10,748 nt of DNA from Chloroflexota bacterium (GTDB lineage Bacteria > Chloroflexota > Limnocylindria > QHBO01). Below the pieces are notes generated by a model. That model saw only the letters and a list, made by a program, of their open reading frames with translations. It did no database searches and had not been told where the DNA came from. Where the stretch lies: positions 1 to 10,748 of the forward strand of contig JACDHU010000032.1 of the NCBI GenBank assembly GCA_013820865.1, given 5' to 3'. Below are positions 6,419-10,748 of this stretch, piece by piece (within the stretch, counting starts at the first letter, position 1; every line of letters starts with the position of its first letter). Both the position numbers and the translations under genes were made by a program.

Positions 6419-6464
6419 ATCCTAGCTGCTCGCGGCAGGGTCCACGCGCCCTCGCTGCTAGACT
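6419..6464. promoter_or_regulatory. Back-to-back -10 boxes between the DUF3048 and trans-sulfuration genes
   Basis: On the minus strand TAGGAT (6419-6424) ends 9 bp before the DUF3048 ATG. On the plus strand TGCTAGACT (6456-6464, an extended -10) ends 8 bp before ATG 6473. With a 34-bp gap, the two -35 regions would adjoin, and neither shows TTGACA. GCTGCT occurs next to each box (6425-6430 and 6454-6459). Both spacings imply leaderless or nearly leaderless mRNAs. Confidence 0.4.
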
Positions 6465-6472
6465 CAGCCCCC

Positions 6473-7651
6473 ATGCCGGGCTTCTCCACGCGTGCCATCA
6501 AGGCCGCCAGCCGCGCCCCCGAAACGCCGCAAGCGCCGGTGAATGTGCCGATCTACGCGTCAAGCACGTTCGAGGTCGCCGATGCCGCGGAGCTGGGCGA
6601 TCTGCTCGATTTCGCGCGCCCGGGCCATTCGTATTCGCGCTACTCGAACCCGACGCATGCCGCGCTCGAGAGTGCCATGGCCGACCTCGAGGGCGGTGAG
6701 GCGGCGCTCGCCACTGCCTCGGGCATGGCCGCCATCCACGGCGTGGCGCTCTCCCTCCTGCGCAGCGGGGACGAGCTGCTCATTCCGACGGCCGTCTACG
6801 GCGGTGTCATTGGCCTGGCCCGCTCGGTGCTCGAGAGATCGGGGATCACCACGCGTGCCGTGGATACCACCGACGTGGCCGCGGTGACTGCCGCCATCGG
6901 TCCGCGAACGCGCCTGCTGTGGCTGGAGACGATCAGCAACCCGACCACGGCCCTCGCCGACATCGTGGCACTGTCGGACATCGTCCACGCGCAGAACATC
7001 CTCTTGGCCGTCGACAACACGTTCGCCTCGCCAGCGCTCGCCACACCGTTGGCGCTGGGGGCCGACCTGGTGGTCCACTCCACCACGAAGTACATCGGCG
7101 GACACTCGGATCTCATCGGCGGTGCCATCGTTGGGTCGGCCGAGCGTGTCGCGGCGGCCCGCACGATTGTCATCAACGCGGGCGGCAACGCCTCGCCGTG
7201 GGAGGCGTTTCTCGCCCTGCGCGGGCTCAAGACCCTCGCGTTGCGTATGGAGCGGCACTCGTCGAACGCGGTTGCGGTTGCGGAGGCGCTCGAGGGAGCG
7301 CCGGGTGTGGCGGCAGTGCACTATCCATCACTCGCGTCGCACCCTCAGCACGAGCTTTCCCGGCGGGTTCTGCGCGATGGCATGGCCGGCGGCATGATGG
7401 CCGTCGAGCTCAATGGCGGTCGCGCGCACGGCGAGCGATTCCTGGAGCGAGTTCGTATCGCCGTTCACGCAACCAGCCTCGGCAGCGTCGAGACCCTGGT
7501 CAGCCACCCGGCCAGCTCCTCGCACCGCCAGTTGACCGATGCCGACCTGGCGGCGGCTGGCCTCACGCCCGGCACGATTCGCGTCTCGATCGGCATCGAG
7601 GACGCTGATGACCTCATCACGGACCTGGCCGCCGCCGCCGATCCGGGCTGA
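6473..7651 (+). CDS. Trans-sulfuration family PLP enzyme (cystathionine gamma-synthase / gamma-lyase type)
   Basis: A 392-residue cytoplasmic enzyme of the Cys/Met-metabolism PLP family, with normal length. Members make or cleave C-S bonds at the gamma carbon of homoserine- or cysteine-derived amino acids. Visible features are the N-terminal VNVPIYASSTFE, YSRYSNPT (54-61), ASGMAAI (82-88), D181 in AVDNTFASP (contacts the PLP ring), the Schiff-base lysine K206 in HSTTKYIGGHSD, SLGSVETLVSHPA (336-348) and carboxylate-binding R370 in RVSIGIED. The usual (D/L)xYGGT segment reads TAVYGGVIGL (106-115), so a residue near the active site differs. Sequence alone does not separate synthase, lyase, methionine gamma-lyase or sulfhydrylase. 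ATG 6473 is chosen over the upstream in-frame ATG 6404, which lies inside the divergent gene. Its TGA overlaps the regulator's ATG by one base, so the two form an operon. Confidence 0.9.
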   Translation: MPGFSTRAIKAASRAPETPQAPVNVPIYASSTFEVADAAELGDLLDFARPGHSYSRYSNPTHAALESAMADLEGGEAALATASGMAAIHGVALSLLRSGDELLIPTAVYGGVIGLARSVLERSGITTRAVDTTDVAAVTAAIGPRTRLLWLETISNPTTALADIVALSDIVHAQNILLAVDNTFASPALATPLALGADLVVHSTTKYIGGHSDLIGGAIVGSAERVAAARTIVINAGGNASPWEAFLALRGLKTLALRMERHSSNAVAVAEALEGAPGVAAVHYPSLASHPQHELSRRVLRDGMAGGMMAVELNGGRAHGERFLERVRIAVHATSLGSVETLVSHPASSSHRQLTDADLAAAGLTPGTIRVSIGIEDADDLITDLAAAADPG

Positions 7652-8646
7652 TGGCGAGCGTCATCGACCTGTGGCGCGCGATCGACCCGGAAGTGCGACT
7701 CGCATCAGGCTCGCATGAATGTCTGACGCGTCCCATTCGTGGCGTGGCCCGTACCCGGGCGTCCGCGCCGCACTTGCCGGCCTTGGCGACGGGCCAGTTG
7801 CTGGTTGTCGACGCCGGCGTCCTCACTGATCCGCGCCTGGACGTGTTGGTGGATGCGTTGCGCGCGGCGGAACTCGAACCCGCTGCCATGTGGATCACTG
7901 CCGCTCAGGGGCCGTTCGAAGCGTCGGGTTCCGACCTGCCGATCATCATCGGCGGCGGGAGCGCATCAGCCGTCACGGAGGGCGCGATGCGCTACCTCGA
8001 CGACGAGTCCGGCCAGCTCACCGCCGCCACGGTTGAGGTTCGGCTTGCCGGAGCGGAGGCGGCGCTTGCCGACCCTCGTCCATCCGCGCCGGCCGGTGTC
8101 CTTGGCACGCGCCTGCGGCGCGGGGTGGCCGTCACCGTGGATGGAGCGCTGGTCTCGCTCAACGCGCGCGATGCTGGTCAGGCGCTCGGCACGCGTTTCG
8201 CCGCGGCCCATGCGCGGCTTATGGGCGAACGCGCCGCCTCTGGGGAAACGTTGCGCCGAACGCGGGACGGGCTGTGGATCCTGGAGCGGGCGGTAGGGGA
8301 TGGGGCAACGGCCTGGCTGTTCGACGATCTGCCTTTCGCGCGCATAGATACCGTCGCACTCGAGGCGCTGGCGATCACGCTCCGGGCGCTGCTCCGCCGC
8401 CGGCCGGTGGACGCGACAAACGCTCGTCGAGCGCCGACGCTGCCACCATCCACCGGCGACCCGTTGCGCGATACGCTCATCGCGGTCGCCCGCGCCAATG
8501 GCCGGACATCGCCGGCCGCACGCAGCCTTGGCGTCCATCGCAATACGGTGCTGTATCGGCTGCGGCGGGCATCCGCCGAACTTGGAATCGATCCGCGCCG
8601 GCCCGCCGACGCCCTGCGCCTGCTTCGCGAGCAGGATCGTCGTTGA
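7651..8646 (+). CDS. PucR-like transcriptional regulator
   Basis: A 331-residue soluble protein. The C-terminus (about 272-328) is a PucR-type helix-turn-helix: DTLIAVARANGRTSPAARSLG, then VHRNTVLYRLRRASAELGID and DALRLLRE. The N-terminal 1-130 resembles the PucR effector domain (LTRPIRGVARTRASAP, then a GQLLVVDAGVL segment where the family has a gELvLTtG-like motif). The middle (about 150-245) is a degenerate GGDEF-like linker region found in the family. Family members respond to nitrogen compounds or amino acids (purine, proline, GABA and sugar-diacid regulators), and the ligand here is unknown. It starts at ATG 7651, sharing base A7651 with the enzyme's TGA (TGATG), and has no Shine-Dalgarno of its own, so it is probably translated by coupling. 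It lies directly upstream of glnA. A target could be its own operon or the palindrome at 8792. Confidence 0.85.
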   Translation: MASVIDLWRAIDPEVRLASGSHECLTRPIRGVARTRASAPHLPALATGQLLVVDAGVLTDPRLDVLVDALRAAELEPAAMWITAAQGPFEASGSDLPIIIGGGSASAVTEGAMRYLDDESGQLTAATVEVRLAGAEAALADPRPSAPAGVLGTRLRRGVAVTVDGALVSLNARDAGQALGTRFAAAHARLMGERAASGETLRRTRDGLWILERAVGDGATAWLFDDLPFARIDTVALEALAITLRALLRRRPVDATNARRAPTLPPSTGDPLRDTLIAVARANGRTSPAARSLGVHRNTVLYRLRRASAELGIDPRRPADALRLLREQDRR

Positions 8647-8684
8647 GATGGCACCACCCGCACGACCTCGTCATTCGACTCGCT

Positions 8685-8701
8685 GGCTGGGTACCCCAGC
8701 C
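8685..8701. terminator. Perfect 7-bp hairpin after the PucR-like gene
   Basis: GGCTGGG-TAC-CCCAGCC lies 38 bp after the regulator's stop. The GC-rich stem could help end the enzyme-regulator transcript, but no T run follows and the 3-nt loop is tight. A palindromic protein-binding site is the alternative. Confidence 0.35.
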
Positions 8702-8791
8702 CTGAATGGCGGAGTCGGCAACGCTGGAGGTGATGGCTACCCACCTGGCGGGTAATTGGCGGGCCGCACGGGCCGTCCGTCGTGTCCGCCC

Positions 8792-8808
8792 TTGTGCAAT
8801 CTGCACAA
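8792..8808. promoter_or_regulatory. Operator-like palindrome TTGTGCA-ATC-TGCACAA upstream of glnA
   Basis: A perfect 7-bp inverted repeat with a 3-bp spacer, AT-rich at its outer edges, in a region that is otherwise GC-rich. It ends 97 bp before the glnA GTG and about 53 bp before a TAGGCT -10-like box, so it fits an activator or repressor site for glnA. It is not followed by T residues, so a terminator is unlikely. It does not match the GlnR, NtcA or NtrC consensus sequences I know. The PucR-like regulator immediately upstream is an obvious candidate binder, but this is inference. Confidence 0.55.
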
Positions 8809-8861
8809 CATTCCGACGGCTCGAGCGTGGTCGAATCGGCCCATCCGCGGTCCGGCACCGG

Positions 8862-8898
8862 TAGGCTGAAGGCCATATCGGTCTGTCTTCTTAGAGGA
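8862..8898 (+). promoter_or_regulatory. glnA -10-like box and ribosome-binding site
   Basis: TAGGCT at 8862-8867 resembles the other -10-like boxes in the window. No matching -35 is evident. AGAGGA at 8893-8898, seven bases before GTG 8906, is the best Shine-Dalgarno in the window and fixes the glnA start. Confidence 0.5.
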
Positions 8899-8905
8899 AC
8901 CCCCT

Positions 8906-10273
8906 GTGGCCACAGCCAAACTTGCCGCCGCGCTCAAGATGGCGGAGCAGCGCAACCTGCGCTTCGTCAGCCTCCAGTTCACCGACATCGTGGGCCAGGT
9001 CAAATCGGTCCAGGTGCCGATGCATCAGCTGGAGCCGGCGGTCGACGGCGGCAAGTGGTTCGACGGCTCGAGCATCGAGGGCTTCGCGCGCATTGCCGAG
9101 TCCGACATGTTCCTGGTTCCGGACCTCGACACGTTTGCGGCCATCCCCTGGGAGCCGGGGATCGGCCCCGATGGCAAGGAGAAACTGCCGACCGGCAGCG
9201 CCCGCGTCATCTGCGACGTCTTCACCCCGAACGGCGATCCCTTCCCCGGAGACCCTCGCGGGGTCCTGAAGCGCCAGATCGAGAAGCTCGCCAAGAAGGG
9301 CTTCATCCTCAACACCGGTCCGGAGCTCGAGTTCTTCCTCCTGCGCCGATCCGCGGACGGAATCGAGACCCTTCCGCATGACGCGGCCGGCTATTTCGAC
9401 CTGTCCGAGGACCTCGGGACGGAGGTCCGCAAGGAGATGATGAACTCGCTGGAGGAGTTCGGGATCAAGGTCGAGACGGCGCATCACGAGGTCGCCACCG
9501 GGCAGCACGAGATCGACTTCGAGTACGCCGATGCGCTGCGCACGGCCGACAACGCGGTCACGTTCAAGACCACCCTCAAGGCAGTCGCCGCGTCACGCGG
9601 CCTGTACGCCACGTTCATGCCTAAGCCGTTCTTCGGCATCAACGGCTCGGGCATGCACACGCATCAGTCGCTGTGGGACGTGAAGAAGGGACGCAATGCC
9701 TTCAGCGATCCGAAGGATCCCTACGGGCTGAGCGTGATGGCGCGCCAGTACATCGCCGGGACGCTCGAGCACGCGCGCGGCATGATCGCCGTGCTGGCGC
9801 CGCTGGTGAATTCCTACAAGCGACTCGTCCCGGGCTACGAGGCGCCGGTGTACGTCGGCTGGGCGCGCATCAATCGCTCGGCCCTCATCCGCATCCCGCA
9901 GATCATCAAGGGGAACGACAACTCGACGCGCATCGAGCTGCGCTGTCCGGATCCGTCGGCCAACCCGTACCTGGCGTTCGCGGCGATGCTCGCCGCGGGC
10001 ATGGACGGCATAGAGCGCAAGCTCACGCCGCCCGATCCGGTCGAGGAGAATCTCTACCACTTTGACGCCGCCAAGCTCGAGTCGCGCAAGATCAAGCAGT
10101 TGCCCGGCACGCTCCGCGAGGCGCTCGATGAGCTCTCGAAGGACGAGGTCATCCGCGACGCGCTGGGGGACCACGTGTTCGAGCGCTTCCTGGAGGCCAA
10201 GACCGAGGAGTGGGACGAGTACCGCATGCAGGTCAGCGCCTGGGAGGTCGACCGCTACCTGGAAGCCTTCTAG
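8906..10273 (+). CDS. glnA: Type I glutamine synthetase, alpha subtype
   Basis: A 455-residue cytoplasmic enzyme that makes glutamine from glutamate, ammonia and ATP. It works as a dodecamer and is the main entry point for ammonia assimilation. Family motifs: DGSSIEGFARIAESDM (53-68), the metal ligands in GPELEFFLL (138-146), EIDFEYADAL (202-211), the nucleotide-binding FMPKPFFGINGSGMHTH (237-253), KRLVPGYEAPVY (305-316) and the arginine-rich NRSALIRIP plus STRIELRCPDPSANPYL (340-356). It lacks the 25-residue insert of the beta type, and the adenylylation-site sequence NLYDLP is replaced by NLYHFD (382-387). R62 coincides with Arg62 of the Bacillus enzyme, needed for feedback inhibition, so control by glutamine/AMP feedback rather than by adenylylation is expected. 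The GTG start is set by AGAGGA seven bases upstream. A 17-bp palindrome lies in its promoter region. Confidence 0.97.
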   Translation: MATAKLAAALKMAEQRNLRFVSLQFTDIVGQVKSVQVPMHQLEPAVDGGKWFDGSSIEGFARIAESDMFLVPDLDTFAAIPWEPGIGPDGKEKLPTGSARVICDVFTPNGDPFPGDPRGVLKRQIEKLAKKGFILNTGPELEFFLLRRSADGIETLPHDAAGYFDLSEDLGTEVRKEMMNSLEEFGIKVETAHHEVATGQHEIDFEYADALRTADNAVTFKTTLKAVAASRGLYATFMPKPFFGINGSGMHTHQSLWDVKKGRNAFSDPKDPYGLSVMARQYIAGTLEHARGMIAVLAPLVNSYKRLVPGYEAPVYVGWARINRSALIRIPQIIKGNDNSTRIELRCPDPSANPYLAFAAMLAAGMDGIERKLTPPDPVEENLYHFDAAKLESRKIKQLPGTLREALDELSKDEVIRDALGDHVFERFLEAKTEEWDEYRMQVSAWEVDRYLEAF

Positions 10274-10357
10274 GATCCCCGCCCCGTGGACCCGGCGAGC
10301 ACGGAGCGCTCGGTGTGCTTCTATCCCGCGCTGCTCGCACCGATGACCGGACCGATC

Positions 10358-10379
10358 TTCGCATGACCGAGCATGCGAA
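10358..10379. promoter_or_regulatory. Inverted repeat TTCGCAT-N8-ATGCGAA downstream of glnA
   Basis: A perfect 7-bp inverted repeat 84 bp after the glnA stop and 67 bp before the sugar dehydrogenase start. It has no T tract. Either an operator for the downstream gene or part of a weak transcript-end structure is possible. A weaker imperfect hairpin (AGCAC...GTGCT, about 10299-10320) lies between it and glnA. Confidence 0.35.
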
Positions 10380-10437
10380 TTACCTATGCAGTCCCTGCGC
10401 GCAAGGACGCAGAATGGCCCAATACCCCATCCGCTGA
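10363..10437 (+). CDS. Possible 24-residue small protein with CxxC
   Basis: ATG 10363 opens a frame that begins MTEHANYLCSPCAQ and ends with TGA at 10435-10437, nine bases before the next gene's ATG. It contains one CxxC pair (C9, C12). No Shine-Dalgarno precedes it, and its start lies in the inverted repeat. It could be a leader peptide or chance; I lean towards chance. Confidence 0.15.
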   Translation: MTEHANYLCSPCAQGRRMAQYPIR

Positions 10438-10439
10438 GG
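10436..10439 (+). promoter_or_regulatory. Ribosome-binding site of the sugar dehydrogenase gene
   Basis: GAGG lies seven bases before ATG 10447, a normal spacing, and supports this start for the truncated gene. Confidence 0.5.
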
Positions 10440-10446
10440 CTCGTTG

Positions 10447-10748
10447 ATGCTTCGGACTCGCCGACGCCGCTCCCCGTTCGTGCTTCTGTCCTCACTCATG
10501 TTCGTCGGGCTCGCTGCGGGCCCTGTCGCTGCTGAACCGATCGCGCCAGCCGCTGATGCGCGCCCCGCGGCCGCCGCGCTGACAAGCGGGCAGGTCCGCC
10601 TGACCCACGTGGTCAGCGGTCTGAGTTCGCCGCTGGGTGTCGTGAATGCCGGCGATGGGTCGAGCCGGCTCTTCGTGCTCGAGAAGCGCGGAACCGTCCG
10701 AGTGGTATCCGGCGGCGCGCTCCAGAGCGGTTACTTCATGGATATTCG
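10447..10748 (+). CDS. PQQ-dependent sugar dehydrogenase family protein, N-terminal fragment
   Basis: The first 100 residues of a gene cut by the right edge of the window. Residues 1-30 are a Sec signal peptide: an arginine cluster (MLRTRRRR), a hydrophobic core (FVLLSSLMFVGLAAG) and a likely cleavage site after PVA or PVAA. After an Ala-rich spacer, the mature start reads VRLTHVVSGLSSPLGVVNAGD, with GSSRLFVLEKRGTVRVV following and then YFMDIR. This is the characteristic first blade of the soluble glucose/aldose dehydrogenase (GSDH) beta-propeller family. Such proteins oxidise sugars in the periplasm or outside the cell using PQQ. The PQQ-binding and catalytic residues lie beyond the window, so activity cannot be judged. 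It follows glnA by 173 bp on the same strand and probably has its own promoter. Confidence 0.85.
   Translation, partial: MLRTRRRRSPFVLLSSLMFVGLAAGPVAAEPIAPAADARPAAAALTSGQVRLTHVVSGLSSPLGVVNAGDGSSRLFVLEKRGTVRVVSGGALQSGYFMDI

Noticed and set aside
6000..6425. Plus-strand open frame with VGDG repeats
   Set aside because: It is the antisense reading of the SPTP stalk and signal region of the DUF3048 gene, whose conserved domains establish the minus strand as coding.
9593..10495. Long minus-strand open frame (300 codons) opposite glnA
   Set aside because: Arg/Leu/Val-rich antisense shadow of glnA; no domain and no start signal.

Overview
This is a compact, GC-rich stretch of bacterial chromosome (no phage genes, no CRISPR, no complete insertion sequence). 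The mix of genes suggests a high-GC, deep-branching lineage such as Chloroflexota or a neighbouring phylum: a multi-membrane-segment LytR-CpsA-Psr protein, a DUF3048 surface protein behind a Pro/Ser/Thr stalk, an alpha-type glutamine synthetase, an N-terminal piece of a secreted PQQ-type sugar dehydrogenase, and many starts without a Shine-Dalgarno sequence. The phylum is an inference from content and style; no marker gene in the window proves it.

Layout. Positions 1-607 hold an unrecognised protein (89-607) and, in another frame, the tail of an open frame entering from the left edge (1-171). Both are uncertain and may be one frameshifted gene. Positions 608-952 contain no convincing gene, but include four degenerate CCGGACAT-type direct repeats. 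A complete tRNA-Pro(TGG) gene lies at 953-1029, only 25 bp before a WecA/TagO-type polyprenyl-phosphate sugar-1-phosphate transferase (1055-2008, +). That gene converges, with 6 bp between stop codons, on an LCP-family cell-wall ligase (2015-3535, -). A divergent promoter region (3536-3719) separates the LCP gene from a membrane diguanylate cyclase (3720-5213, +), which converges on a DUF3048 protein (5243-6409, -). A second, very short divergent region (6410-6472) leads to a PLP-dependent trans-sulfuration enzyme (6473-7651, +), whose stop overlaps the start of a PucR-like regulator (7651-8646, +). A 259-bp regulatory region with two perfect 7-3-7 inverted repeats precedes glnA (8906-10273, +). 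After a short gap, a Sec-exported PQQ-dependent sugar dehydrogenase starts at 10447 and runs off the right edge.

How the genes may work together. The WecA-like enzyme starts lipid-linked cell-wall glycopolymers, and the LCP protein is of the family that attaches such polymers to the wall, so the convergent pair covers the first and last steps of one pathway. The diguanylate cyclase and the DUF3048 protein are further envelope or signalling functions. The trans-sulfuration enzyme plus PucR-like regulator, followed by glnA, forms an amino-acid and nitrogen metabolism block. A 17-bp palindrome upstream of glnA is the best candidate operator in the window.

No wholly new multi-gene system is evident. 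The points most worth checking are the operator-like palindrome, the enzyme-regulator TGATG coupling, the apparent leaderless starts behind TAnnCT boxes, the tRNA-wecA arrangement, and the repeats and possible frameshift at the left end.
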